DNA of 64,000 nt from Acidobacteria subdivision 2 bacterium RH1 MAG20 (GCA_002197545.1 NFUO01000066.1:68230-132229), one strand, 5' to 3'. Numbered from the stretch's first letter, positions 52,248 through 61,354 are shown. The notes: generated by a model not told the origin, from the letters alone. Program-made: numbers and translations.

Positions 52248-53021
52248 ATGCTGGAACTCAAGAATGTGTCGAAGAGCTATCGCAGTATTCCTGCTGTGAG
52301 GGATGTAAGCTTCGTTCTGAGAGAGGGCGAGGTGCTGGGGTACCTGGGGCCGAATGGTTCGGGGAAGTCGACGACGGTGAAGATGGTGATCGGCATGATT
52401 CAGCCGACGAATGGCAAGATCTTTTTTGAGGGAAGGAACATCCATGACGATCTGGCGTCGTATCGGGCACAGCTTGGGTATGTGCCTGAGGAGGCGCAGG
52501 TGTACAACCATCTTTCGGGGCTGGAGTATCTGCAACTGGTGGGACGGTTGCGTGGGATGCAAGAGAAGCTGATCGAGCGCAAGGCGCGGGAGCTGCTGCA
52601 GCTGATGTCGCTGGAGGCGGCGCAATACTCGGCGCTGTCAGACTATTCGAAGGGGATGAAGCAGCGGGTATTGATTGCGGCGGCGCTGCTGCATGATCCG
52701 AAGCTGATTGTTTTTGACGAGCCGCTCTCGGGACTGGATGTAGTATCTGCGCGGCTGTTCAAGGACTTGCTGGCGCTGCTGGCACGCGAGGGAAAGGCAA
52801 TTCTTTACATCTCGCATGTATTGGAAGTGGTGGAGCGGATATGCGATCGCGTGATTGTGCTGGCAAAGGGCAGGGTGGTTGCCGATGCGGCGCCGAGCGA
52901 ACTGACCAAGCTGATGGAGTTGCCGACGCTGGAGAGCGTCTTTGCGCAACTGGTGCAGCAGACGGACACGGAGCAGGTGGCGCGGGAGATGGTGGACGTC
53001 ATGAAGGTGCGCCATGGCTGA
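52248..53021 (+). CDS. ABC transporter ATP-binding protein
   Basis: A 257-residue single-domain ATPase. Walker A is GPNGSGKST at 34-42, the signature is the variant YSKGMKQR at 133-140, and Walker B with the catalytic Glu is LIVFDE at 153-158, followed by the D-loop SGLD and the switch His in ISHV near 185. The SKGM-type signature is typical of ABC-2/drug and bacitracin-type exporters (CcmA-like). The permease gene overlaps its end by 8 bp. Confidence 0.95.
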   Translation: MLELKNVSKSYRSIPAVRDVSFVLREGEVLGYLGPNGSGKSTTVKMVIGMIQPTNGKIFFEGRNIHDDLASYRAQLGYVPEEAQVYNHLSGLEYLQLVGRLRGMQEKLIERKARELLQLMSLEAAQYSALSDYSKGMKQRVLIAAALLHDPKLIVFDEPLSGLDVVSARLFKDLLALLAREGKAILYISHVLEVVERICDRVIVLAKGRVVADAAPSELTKLMELPTLESVFAQLVQQTDTEQVAREMVDVMKVRHG

Positions 53022-54675
53022 GAGACGCAGTGTGACTCGTATGCTGGTCGACCATTTCTTCCGGCGCTTCTTCGACAACGACACCATCCAGGTGGAGGGA
53101 GATACGCTGACGACGGTGGTGCGCGCTATTTCGATTGTGGCAGTGCCGGGGCCGATGATTGGATTCTTCATGCAGAACCAATATCCGCGGAGATCTCTGT
53201 GGGGCAGGGTTGAGGACGAGTACCTCTTTGTGCTGATTTCGTTTGCGGTAATGGGAGCGGTATCGATCTTTGAGTGGGAGATGCTGTTTCCTGACCGGCT
53301 GGATTTTTTGATCCTTTCGCCGCTTTCGTTGAAACCGATGCAGATGCTGGCGGCAAAGGCTGCTGCTTTGATCGGGTTTCTGACGCTGTTTCTGGTTGGC
53401 TGCAATCTCTTTGGAACGTTTATGTTGCCGGCGGTGAGCAAAGGGGACTTCTTCCGCCAGATATATGCGCATGGGGCAGCGGTGCTGCTGGCGGGAGTGT
53501 TTGCGGCGCTGTTTTTTCTGGCGCTGGGCGGTGTGCTGCTTTGTGTGCTGGATGCGGCGCGGTTTCGCGTGGCTTCGCCGATCATGCAGATGTTGTCCGT
53601 GATGGTGCTGGCATTGCTGATGCTGCATTATGCAAAGTATGGCGATTCGATGCAGGCGTTGCTGTCGGAGCCTCTGGGGATGGCGCGATGGATGCCGCCT
53701 CTTTGGTTTCTGGGCGTGTATGAGCAGCTCCTTCGCGGAGCTGCCGCACCGGCGTTTGCACACGAGATGACGCGGTATGCGGTTCGTGGAACAGCGATCG
53801 CGGCGGCGATGGTCTTGCTGACCTATCCGATGGCATGGGCGCGGATGCGCAAGATGGCCATCGAAGGAGGCGGGGGTAGACGACGGCAGCCGTCGCGCTG
53901 GGCGGCGCGGCTGGTGCATGGTGTGGTTCGGAGGCCGGGAGAACGCGCAGTGTTTCACTTTATCGGGCAGACGATTGCCCGGAACAATCGCTATCAGGTG
54001 TATCTGGCGGTGTACTGCGGAACAGGCCTCGCACTGGCTGTGGCGTGCGCGGTGACGTTTCATGCGGTGGGTGGGAGAATCGAGGCCGCGCTCTCCGACA
54101 AGGGCCTGCACGCGATGATGCCTCTGCTGTTGTTCTGGGTGATTGCAGGGTTGCGAACGGCCTTTGCGTTTCCGCTCAATCTGTCGGCGGGATGGGTCTT
54201 TCGCATTACGGGCGTGAATCTCGGGGAGTGTACGGGGGCGGCGCGCAGATGGGTCCTTTTGTGCGCGATGGGTGTGATGGGCTGCATCTTGGCTGCTTTG
54301 CGAGTGGCGGGATGGGATGCGCGGCATCTGCTGGTGCAGGCGGTGTGTGGGCTATGCCTTTGTGTCCTGCTGACCGATGGGTTCTTCTTCTTTCAACAGA
54401 GCGTGCCGTTCAACCGGCCGAGGATGCCGGGGAGGACCAGTTTGCCGCTGATGCTGACGCTGTATGTGGGGGTGTTTCCGCCGTTTATCTTCTGGGTAAT
54501 CCATATGGAGATGCAGATGGAGAAGAATCTGATGAAGCTTCTGTTGCTGGGACTCGCAACGGCAGTGATTCATGCTGGCCTGGGAGTGCTGCGTAGAGGG
54601 TCTGAGGAGATCGAGGAAGAGATGGAGGGCTATGAGGGGGAGTTTCAACTGCTGGGCCTTAGTTTGCGAGGATGA
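53014..54675 (+). CDS. ABC-2-like exporter permease (unusual, about 12 helices)
   Basis: A 553-residue protein starting 8 bp inside the ATPase gene, so it is its translationally coupled partner. About 12 hydrophobic helices fall in two groups (about 25-280 and 320-540). A cytoplasmic N-terminus (AERRSVTRMLVDHFFRRFFDND) precedes the first helix, and a basic loop (RRRQPSRWAARLVHG) links the halves. I do not recognise a named permease family. Length and helix count are about twice those of simple ABC-2 permeases, suggesting a fused or duplicated subunit. The substrate is unknown. Confidence 0.85.
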   Translation: MAERRSVTRMLVDHFFRRFFDNDTIQVEGDTLTTVVRAISIVAVPGPMIGFFMQNQYPRRSLWGRVEDEYLFVLISFAVMGAVSIFEWEMLFPDRLDFLILSPLSLKPMQMLAAKAAALIGFLTLFLVGCNLFGTFMLPAVSKGDFFRQIYAHGAAVLLAGVFAALFFLALGGVLLCVLDAARFRVASPIMQMLSVMVLALLMLHYAKYGDSMQALLSEPLGMARWMPPLWFLGVYEQLLRGAAAPAFAHEMTRYAVRGTAIAAAMVLLTYPMAWARMRKMAIEGGGGRRRQPSRWAARLVHGVVRRPGERAVFHFIGQTIARNNRYQVYLAVYCGTGLALAVACAVTFHAVGGRIEAALSDKGLHAMMPLLLFWVIAGLRTAFAFPLNLSAGWVFRITGVNLGECTGAARRWVLLCAMGVMGCILAALRVAGWDARHLLVQAVCGLCLCVLLTDGFFFFQQSVPFNRPRMPGRTSLPLMLTLYVGVFPPFIFWVIHMEMQMEKNLMKLLLLGLATAVIHAGLGVLRRGSEEIEEEMEGYEGEFQLLGLSLRG

Positions 54676-54703
54676 AATGTGGAAGCCGACGCCGCTGTGA
54701 GGA

Positions 54704-57628
54704 TCAGCCGGTGTTGCGGAGGCCGGCGCTGATGCCGTTGATGGTGGCGGAGATGGCGCGGTTGAGCTCGGGGGAGTCGGGTTTGCCTTCGGCGATGGCG
54801 GCGCGTTTGCGCCGGATGAGTTCGACTTGGATGAGCGACATCGGGTCAACGTATGGGTTGCGCAGCCGGATGGAGCGCTCGAGGACGGGGTTGTTTTCGA
54901 GGAGCGTCTTTTGCTGCGTGATCTCTAGGATCATGCGGTGGGTGAGGTTGAACTCTGCTTCCAGGGTGGCGAAGACTCGGTCGCGGAGGGCAACGTCCTC
55001 GACCAGCGAGGCGTAGAGGCGGGCGATGCCGAAGTCGGCTTTGGCGAGCGCCATCTCTACGTTGCGGACGATGTCGAGGAAGAGGGGAAAGTCGCTGGCC
55101 ATGGTCTGGAGCAGGGCGAGGCCGTTGGGGTTTTCCTTTACGAAGCGGTCTAGCGCGTGGCCTACGCCGAAGAAGGCAGGGACGAGCTGGCGGGACTGCA
55201 TCCAGCCGAAGACCCAGGGGATGGCGCGGAGATCGGCCATGGATTTTTTTCCGCTGCGTTTGGCTGGGCGGGAGCCGAGGCGGGCGTGTTCGAGCTCTGC
55301 GACCGGGGTAGCCTGCTCGAAGTAGGTAAAGGTCTCCGGGTTGTCCAGGATGTGTTTGCGGTAGAAGTCGTAGGAGGTTGTGGAGAGCTGGTCGATGGCG
55401 GTCTCCCACTCGGGGAGGATCTCGCCGGTGAGGTGGGGAGGCAACGTGCCGCGCTGGCAGATGGCGTCGGGGCGGACCAGGGCGTCGAGTGAAGCAGCGA
55501 TCATCAGTTCGAGGTTGCGCTCGGCGAGGACGACGTCGGAGTACTTCCAGTTGAGGACTTCGCCTTGCTCGGTGAGGCGGAGTTCGCCGGTGAAGCTGTC
55601 GATGGGCTGAGCGAAGATGGCGCGGTGGGTGGGGCCGCCGCCGCGGCCTACGGTGCCTCCGCGGCCGTGGAAGAGGCGCAGGGTGACGCCGCACTCGCGG
55701 GCCACTTCGTGGAGGGCGCGATGAGCTTTGTAGATCTCCCAGGTGCTGGTGATCATGCCACCGTCTTTATTGGAGTCGGAGTAGCCGAGCATGACCTCCT
55801 GCTTGTGGTTCCAGCTTTTGAGCAGAGGCTGATAGGCCTCGCTGGTCCAGAGCTGACGGCAGATAGCGGGAGCGTTCTGGAGGTCTTCGATGGATTCGAA
55901 GAGAGGGACGGGTTGCAGGCCGGGGTCTTGCGTGGCCTCGTCGGCTTCGACTTTGACGCCGCCGAGACGGGCCAGCCAGAGGACGTGGAGCACGTCTTCG
56001 GCGCTGGTGGCTCCGCTGATGACATACTGGCGGATGGCCTCGGGGGCGTAGGCTTTTTTGAGTTCGGCGATAGCGCGGAAGGTGTCGAGGACTTCACTGG
56101 TCTGCGGGGTGAGGGCTGCAGGGAGATGGAGTTCCTGAGACGAGCCTGCGGCGGATGGCGATTGCCAGGAGGAGATTTCGGCGATGGCGGCTGCGTGGAC
56201 GCGGGCGTGCTGGCGGATGTCGAGCGTGTGGAGGTGGAGCCCGTAGGTGCGGACCTCAATCAGCAGCGGATCGATGAGCATCCGCGCGAGGCGGGGACCG
56301 CGGTTCTTGACGAGGCTGTCGCGGAGGGCGGTGAGGTCGGAGAGGAGGTCGGAGGCGCGGGTGTAGCGGGTGAGCGCGGGGTTTGGCGGCAGCGGGACGG
56401 AGCCCTGCGGCATGGCTCCGAGACGCATCATGATGCAGGAGATGAGCAGGCGCAGCGACTCGTAGGGGAAGCGCTGTTCGAGGGCGGTCTGGCCAGCGGC
56501 GCGAAGCTGGGCGAGGTAGCGGTCGAGGAGTGCTTTGACCTCAGAGGAGATCGGGACCTGCTGCGTGGAGCTGCCGAGCTGATCGAAGACGTTTTGCAGG
56601 CGGCGGCGGTAGTGGTTGAGCAGGAGGTTGTGCGCCATTGCGAGAGCTTCGCGGGTGACCTCGGGGACGACGAATGGATTGCCGTCGCGGTCGCCGCCGA
56701 TCCATGAGCCGAAGCTGATGAGCTGGGGCAGATCGGAGATGGCGGGTGGGGCAGAGACAGAATTTGCGGAGGTTCCTCCCACGTCCTCAAGTGCCGGACG
56801 TGGGGCACCCGGGCTTTTGATCGATTCGGGATATTCGGCGGCGAGGGCGGCGGATACTTCGGAGTAGAGGACGGGAAGGGTGTCGAAGAGGCTGGTCTCG
56901 TAGTAATCGAGTGCCATGCGGATCTCGTCGCGGACGGTGGGGCGCGCGCTGCGAACGTCGTCGGTCTGCCAGAGGGCGGTGATCTCGGCGATGAGGTCGC
57001 GCTCGAGCGATTCAAGATGGGGCGTAGGGACGGGGATGCGGTCGAGCTGTTCGAGCAGGTCGGAGATGCGGCGGCGCTTGAACATGACCGAGCGGCGGGC
57101 GACTTCGGTGGGGTGCGCGGTAAAGACGGGAGTGATGCAGATGCGGCGGAGAAAGTCGTAGGCCTGGGTGGCGTCGAGGCCGGCTTCGCGGAGGCGGCGG
57201 AGGGTTCCGCGGAGATCGCCGCGCTGTGGAGCGGCGTTCTGGTCGAGCTGGATGGCGAGACGGCGACGCTTGCGGTGGTTGGTCTCGGCGAGGTTGATGA
57301 GCTCGAAATAAAATCCGAAGGCGCGGGCGAGCTGGTAGGCGGCGGAGAGTTCGAGCGCGCCGACACGGCGAAGGGCTTGCTGGAGGTGCGAGGTGGCTGC
57401 GGCTGCGTCTTCTTTTGCGTCGGCTTCGCGGCGGGCAATAGCGGTGCGGCGGAGGGCTTCGACGGCGTCGTAGAGAGGGTCGCCGGCCTGCTCGCGCAGG
57501 ACGCCTCCAAGGAGGATGCCGAGGGAACGGACGTCGCGGCGGAGCGGAGCTTCTTTTAAGTCTCCAGTAGGTGCCTGGAGTTCGGCAAGGCGTTGAGACC
57601 AGTTAGGAGGAGTCCACAAGGACGGCAT
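54704..57628 (-). CDS. ppc: Phosphoenolpyruvate carboxylase
   Basis: A 974-residue protein. The catalytic His172 is in VFTAHPTE, FGSWIGGDRDGNPFV lies near 310, GYSDSNKDGG near 620, and FHGRGGTVGRGGGPTHRAI near 651-669 binds PEP and bicarbonate. The C-terminus ends in RNTG as in classic PEPC. It carboxylates phosphoenolpyruvate to oxaloacetate to refill the citric acid cycle. It is longer than the usual 880-930 residues. About 12 residues near 273-284 (PGAPRPALEDVGG) are encoded by a palindromic repeat element inserted before the FGSWIGGDRDG motif. The gene converges with the ABC permease (28-bp gap). Confidence 0.97.
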   Translation of the reverse strand: MPSLWTPPNWSQRLAELQAPTGDLKEAPLRRDVRSLGILLGGVLREQAGDPLYDAVEALRRTAIARREADAKEDAAAATSHLQQALRRVGALELSAAYQLARAFGFYFELINLAETNHRKRRRLAIQLDQNAAPQRGDLRGTLRRLREAGLDATQAYDFLRRICITPVFTAHPTEVARRSVMFKRRRISDLLEQLDRIPVPTPHLESLERDLIAEITALWQTDDVRSARPTVRDEIRMALDYYETSLFDTLPVLYSEVSAALAAEYPESIKSPGAPRPALEDVGGTSANSVSAPPAISDLPQLISFGSWIGGDRDGNPFVVPEVTREALAMAHNLLLNHYRRRLQNVFDQLGSSTQQVPISSEVKALLDRYLAQLRAAGQTALEQRFPYESLRLLISCIMMRLGAMPQGSVPLPPNPALTRYTRASDLLSDLTALRDSLVKNRGPRLARMLIDPLLIEVRTYGLHLHTLDIRQHARVHAAAIAEISSWQSPSAAGSSQELHLPAALTPQTSEVLDTFRAIAELKKAYAPEAIRQYVISGATSAEDVLHVLWLARLGGVKVEADEATQDPGLQPVPLFESIEDLQNAPAICRQLWTSEAYQPLLKSWNHKQEVMLGYSDSNKDGGMITSTWEIYKAHRALHEVARECGVTLRLFHGRGGTVGRGGGPTHRAIFAQPIDSFTGELRLTEQGEVLNWKYSDVVLAERNLELMIAASLDALVRPDAICQRGTLPPHLTGEILPEWETAIDQLSTTSYDFYRKHILDNPETFTYFEQATPVAELEHARLGSRPAKRSGKKSMADLRAIPWVFGWMQSRQLVPAFFGVGHALDRFVKENPNGLALLQTMASDFPLFLDIVRNVEMALAKADFGIARLYASLVEDVALRDRVFATLEAEFNLTHRMILEITQQKTLLENNPVLERSIRLRNPYVDPMSLIQVELIRRKRAAIAEGKPDSPELNRAISATINGISAGLRNTG
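56777..56811. repeat. REP-like palindromic element inside ppc
   Basis: CCCACGTCC (56778-56786) and GGACGTGGG (56796-56804) pair perfectly around a 9-nt loop, then GGCACCC follows. The layout is identical to the thiE element at 24828-24867, although the stem sequence differs. It keeps the ppc frame open. Confidence 0.7.
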
Positions 57629-57719
57629 GACTCAACGATAAATCAATCGCGGCTATGGACGGTAAGATCGACCGTTGTTCGAATGGGCGGGAGAAGGACA
57701 GCGATTATTTCGGAGAAAT

Positions 57720-57746
57720 AAAAAGCGCCCAGGCTGGGCGCTTTTT
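57720..57746. terminator. Terminator after the 81-residue protein gene
   Basis: An almost perfect 27-bp palindrome (13-bp arms AAAAAGCGCCCAG / CTGGGCGCTTTTT) with T-runs on both strands. It ends the minus-strand small gene and insulates ppc. Confidence 0.9.
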
Positions 57747-57770
57747 GAGAAATAGTGACGGTGAGATTCG

Positions 57771-58016
57771 TCACATGACGAAGGCAAGTTTTTCGAGTTC
57801 TTCCTGCATGGACTGTAATGAGGCAACGGACTCGATACGCGATGCCGCGATGCGCGCAGCATCGGTGGAGACGCCATAGCCGCGTCCGGAGAGGAAGCTG
57901 CTGATGAGGTCAGCGGACTGCCAGGAATCAAGGCTCGATTTCCGCAGTTCTTCGCGCAGGCCGTTGAGATCTGCTGCCGGAAACTGTTCAATCTGGTTCT
58001 TCTGAATGTCTGTCAT
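57771..58016 (-). CDS. Unknown 81-residue protein
   Basis: An 81-residue acidic, helical protein starting MTDIQKNQIEQFPAADLNGL, with AGGAGG 9 bp before the ATG (a very strong ribosome site) and its own terminator 25 bp after the stop. The sequence has GRGYGVSTDAARIAASRIESV near 50 and ends QEELEKLAFVM. It is monocistronic, small and well translated by these signs. It has no cysteine, signal peptide or membrane segment. I recognise no family; its leader-like helical start and GYGV core could suggest a precursor peptide, but no maturation enzyme is adjacent. Confidence 0.75.
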   Translation of the reverse strand: MTDIQKNQIEQFPAADLNGLREELRKSSLDSWQSADLISSFLSGRGYGVSTDAARIAASRIESVASLQSMQEELEKLAFVM

Positions 58017-58188
58017 GGTCTCTTTCCTCCTCTCTCGATGACGCGATGTCATCTGTTTTGCCTTCCACTTATTGGATGCGGAAAGCGATCTGAGGTTACA
58101 TTTTCCTCGGCAACATAGCTTGCCGAGGAGTGAAATACCCACTTGTTTCTACGCAGAGGTGCAGGAGGAAGTTCCGTAGGTGTGCGAG

Positions 58189-58353
58189 TTAGATGGTGCG
58201 ATCCGCAAGCAGGACGGGGATGCCGTCGACGAGGGGATATTGCCGGGCGCAGCCGAGGCAGAGGACGCTCTCCGGCTGAAGCTGCAATGTTTGACGGCAG
58301 ACCGGGCAGACGATCCAGCGGAGGTCTTCGGGTTTTATGGGCCGTATGCTCAT
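58189..58353 (-). CDS. Trm112-like zinc-ribbon protein (54 aa)
   Basis: A 54-residue frame: MSIRPIKPEDLRWIVCPVCR at the start, then QTLQLQPESVLCLGCARQYP and LVDGIPVLLADRTI. Cysteines 16, 19, 32 and 35 form a zinc ribbon, and the YPLVDGIPVLL ending is the signature of the Trm112/UPF0434 family. Members are small partners that stabilise methyltransferases or act in lipid A and tetrahydrofolate-linked contexts. It is antisense to nothing and lies between the 81-residue gene and folD. The ribosome site is weak. Confidence 0.85.
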   Translation of the reverse strand: MSIRPIKPEDLRWIVCPVCRQTLQLQPESVLCLGCARQYPLVDGIPVLLADRTI

Positions 58354-58418
58354 TTTTCTGTTCTGATCTCTATCTTAGCGATTTCGTGGTCTCAGGGTGA
58401 CCGCTTCAACGCGATACC

Positions 58419-59366
58419 ATGAAGGAGATGAAAAATACTCCTCGAATTTTGGATGGCGTCGCGATCGCCGGGCAGATCAAGGCCGAGGTCGCGATTGAGG
58501 TCAAGGAACTTGCGGGCCGCGGAATCATTCCCGGGTTGGCTGTGATTCTTGTGGGCGATGTGCCGGCTTCGCAGATTTATGTTCGCAGCAAGGTGAAGAC
58601 ATGCGGCGAGCTGGGCATCTACAGCGAGATGCTGACGCCGCCGGAGAGCATTACGACGGATGAGATGCTGGCTCTGGTGGCGGAACTGAATGCGCGTGAA
58701 GACATCGACGGGATACTGATTCAGTTGCCTCTGCCTAAGCCTGTGGACACGAAACGATTGCTGGAGGCAGTGTCGCCGGACAAGGATGTGGACGGGTTTC
58801 ATCCCGTGAATGCAGGCCGGTTGCAGAGTGGGCAGCCGGGACTGGCGCCTTGTACGCCTGCCGGGATTATCGAGATTTTGAAGCGCAGCAATCTGCCGAT
58901 TGCGGGGCAAAATGCCGTGGTTGTGGGACGCTCGGACATCGTGGGCAAGCCGGCGGCGATGATGCTGCTGAATGCTTCGGCGACGGTGACGGTCTGCCAT
59001 AGCAAGACGAAGGACCTGCCGAAATTTACGTGCGCCGCCGATCTTCTGGTGGCGGCGATTGGGCGTCCGGGGTTTGTGACAGCGGAGATGGTGAAGCCGG
59101 GAGCAACGCTGATCGATGTAGGCATCAACCGGGTGACGAATGCCGCGGAGGTCGAGGATTTCTTTCCCGGAGATGCAGCGCGGGCGGCCACGTTCGCCAA
59201 ACGCGGCTCGGTGGTGGTGGGAGATATCCATCCTGCGGCCTTTGCGATTGCAGGCGCTTACACGCCTGTACCGGGCGGAGTGGGCGCGCTGACGATTGCC
59301 ATGCTGATGAAGAATACGGTGACCGCGGCGAAGTTGCGTCGCGGGCTCTCCACGGAGAAGGACTAG
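58419..59366 (+). CDS. folD: Bifunctional methylenetetrahydrofolate dehydrogenase/cyclohydrolase FolD
   Basis: A 315-residue protein. The catalytic Lys is in YVRSKVKTCGELGI near 49-62, followed by GILIQLPLPKPVD near 105, the Rossmann motif VVGRSDIVGKPAAMML near 165 and PVPGGVGALTIAMLM near the end. It makes 10-formyl-THF from 5,10-methylene-THF, which feeds purN in this window. The first ATG (58419) is used; a second ATG at 58428 is only 1 bp after an AAGGAG. coaE follows 4 bp later. Confidence 0.96.
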   Translation: MKEMKNTPRILDGVAIAGQIKAEVAIEVKELAGRGIIPGLAVILVGDVPASQIYVRSKVKTCGELGIYSEMLTPPESITTDEMLALVAELNAREDIDGILIQLPLPKPVDTKRLLEAVSPDKDVDGFHPVNAGRLQSGQPGLAPCTPAGIIEILKRSNLPIAGQNAVVVGRSDIVGKPAAMMLLNASATVTVCHSKTKDLPKFTCAADLLVAAIGRPGFVTAEMVKPGATLIDVGINRVTNAAEVEDFFPGDAARAATFAKRGSVVVGDIHPAAFAIAGAYTPVPGGVGALTIAMLMKNTVTAAKLRRGLSTEKD

Positions 59367-59370
59367 CTTT

Positions 59371-60024
59371 ATGCTGCGCGTCGGCCTTACAGGCGGGTTG
59401 GGGAGCGGCAAGTCGACCGCAGCGAAGTTGTTTTCCGCACACGGCGCGCAGGTGCTTCAGTCGGACACAATCGGACGGGAGTTAATGGAGTCGGGGCAGG
59501 CTGTCCACGCAAAAATTGTTGCCCACTTCGGCAAAGATGTGGTGCTGCCCGATGGGCGGCTTGACCGTTCCGCGCTTGCCCATATCGCTTTTGCAGAGGG
59601 ACGCGCGGACGAGTTGAATGCGATTGTGCATCCCGCGGTGATTGCCCGGCAGCAAGACCTTATCGAAGATATTGCGCGCCGCAACCCTGCCGCGGTGGTA
59701 ATGGTGGAGTCAGCGTTGATCTTTGAGGCGGCCCACGGCGGGGCCGTTGAATGGCAGCGGCGGTTTGACCGGGTCATTCTGGTGACTGCGCCCGAGGAGA
59801 TAAAAATTGCGCGGTTTATCCAGCGATGCACCGGCGATGGGAAACTGACTGAAGAGCGGAGGTTGGAGTTTGAGGACGAGGCGCGGCGAAGGTTGGCTCG
59901 CCTGGTGCCGGATGACCAGAAGATAGCCCTGTGCGACTACGTTCTCACCAACGACGGCCCCATAAAAGAACTGGAATGGCAGGTTGACCAACTATGGCCG
60001 ATTCTGCGACTTGCGGCACGTTGA
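59371..60024 (+). CDS. coaE: Dephospho-CoA kinase
   Basis: A 217-residue P-loop kinase: GLTGGLGSGKST at 6-17 binds ATP, LQSDTIGRELM near 30 carries the catalytic Asp, and HPAVIARQQDLI near 90 and VESALIFEAAHG near 112 are the conserved later motifs. It phosphorylates dephospho-CoA at the 3'-hydroxyl in the last step of coenzyme A synthesis. It is 4 bp after folD and probably in the same operon. Confidence 0.95.
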   Translation: MLRVGLTGGLGSGKSTAAKLFSAHGAQVLQSDTIGRELMESGQAVHAKIVAHFGKDVVLPDGRLDRSALAHIAFAEGRADELNAIVHPAVIARQQDLIEDIARRNPAAVVMVESALIFEAAHGGAVEWQRRFDRVILVTAPEEIKIARFIQRCTGDGKLTEERRLEFEDEARRRLARLVPDDQKIALCDYVLTNDGPIKELEWQVDQLWPILRLAAR

Positions 60025-60126
60025 AGATATATCGTTCCGCTGCGATTTGTACCGCGCCGGCTGTATCTCGTTACAATTGAAGACAAGGCCGATATGTTCG
60101 GCATAAAGGAATCAAGGGTCTCAATC

Positions 60127-61344
60127 ATGAAACTGCGCCCCGTTCTGCTGGTCATTCTTTTGCTCTCCGGCTTCTATTATCTGACGACGCATCTCGCGCC
60201 AACCGGAACCTTTGCGCCGTGGGTGCATCGCACGCTTTCAGGTACCGCCGCGCCGAGTGCGGCTTCGACTACGGTGGCAGGCCCAATGGGCACCCTTGAG
60301 CTGACGCAGGCCGCCGCCGCTCCCGCTTTTGACACGGAGGAGCAGCAGAACATTGCCGTTTACAAGAAGGCCATGCCCTCTGTTGTCAACATTACTTCGA
60401 CGGCTGTGGCGTTCGATTTCTTCTATGGGCCGGTGCCGCAGCAAGGCCAGGGATCGGGCTTCATCCTGACCAAAGATGGCTTGATTCTGACCAACAACCA
60501 CGTCATCAACAACGCGCAGCAGATCGAGGTCAAGCTCTCGAACAAGCACACCTACAAAGCCCGGCGTCTGGCGGTGGACAAAGGCCACGATCTGGCGCTG
60601 CTGAAGATCGACAATGCACCCGACCTGGTGCCGGCAACACTGGCTTCCTCCCAGGGGCTGGTCGTGGGGCAGCGGGTCTATGCCATCGGCAATCCGTTCG
60701 GGTTGCAGGGCACGATGACGCGGGGAATCATCTCCGCCATCCGCTCCATTCGCGGGCCGGAGCAGAATCCGATTGAAGATGCGATTCAAACGGACGCCTC
60801 CGTCAATCCAGGGAACTCAGGCGGACCGCTGCTGAATTCGCGCGGCGAGGTGATCGGGATTACGACGATGATCGCGAGCAACGGCGCGGACCAGAGCTCG
60901 GGCGTTGGGTTTGCTATTCCGATCAATACGGCGAAGGCGGTCCTGAGCGATTTCGAAAAATACGGATATGTGCGTCGGCCTTCGCTTGACATTGTGACCT
61001 TGCCGATAGGGCCTGATATCGCTCAGCAGCTCGGCCTTCCGGTGGACTACGGCATCCTCGTTGACCATGTATTGCCGGGGGGTGCTGCGGCACGCGCAGG
61101 GCTGCGTGGCGGCAATCAGCGGGCGTACATGGGCAACATCCCGGTGATGATCGGCGGCGATTTGATTGTTGCGCTGGACGGGCAGGAGATTGCCAATGCA
61201 CAGGACCTTTCGGCAGCGATGAATTCGCATCATGCTGGAGATGTCGTTACGCTGACGATATTCCGCGGCCAGAAGCGAATGGACGTGAAGGTAACGCTGA
61301 GCGATGCGAAAGACCAGCAAACCCAGGCGGGAGAGCAGACCTAA
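60127..61344 (+). CDS. HtrA/DegP-family serine protease with one PDZ domain
   Basis: A 405-residue protein. The start at 60127 (MKLRPVLLVILLLSGFYYL) gives a signal or anchor; an in-frame start 33 bp upstream would only add a tail. The catalytic triad is His125 (TNNHVI), Asp155 (GHDLALLKID) and Ser231 (PGNSGGPLL). A single PDZ domain covers about 290-390 (YGILVDHVLPGGAAARAGLR; LIVALDGQEI). With one PDZ it is DegS/HtrA-like, acting in the periplasm on misfolded or regulatory proteins. It follows coaE by 102 bp. Confidence 0.94.
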   Translation: MKLRPVLLVILLLSGFYYLTTHLAPTGTFAPWVHRTLSGTAAPSAASTTVAGPMGTLELTQAAAAPAFDTEEQQNIAVYKKAMPSVVNITSTAVAFDFFYGPVPQQGQGSGFILTKDGLILTNNHVINNAQQIEVKLSNKHTYKARRLAVDKGHDLALLKIDNAPDLVPATLASSQGLVVGQRVYAIGNPFGLQGTMTRGIISAIRSIRGPEQNPIEDAIQTDASVNPGNSGGPLLNSRGEVIGITTMIASNGADQSSGVGFAIPINTAKAVLSDFEKYGYVRRPSLDIVTLPIGPDIAQQLGLPVDYGILVDHVLPGGAAARAGLRGGNQRAYMGNIPVMIGGDLIVALDGQEIANAQDLSAAMNSHHAGDVVTLTIFRGQKRMDVKVTLSDAKDQQTQAGEQT

Positions 61345-61354
61345 GGGGTAGCGA

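Noticed and set aside
52999..54327. Minus-strand frame opposite the ABC permease (442 codons)
   Set aside because: The translation is His/Arg/Gln-rich and lacks family features; the plus-strand gene is coupled to an ATPase.
55565..56707. Plus-strand frame opposite ppc (380 codons)
   Set aside because: It is a Gly/Ala/Val-rich shadow of a GC-rich gene; ppc motifs are on the minus strand.
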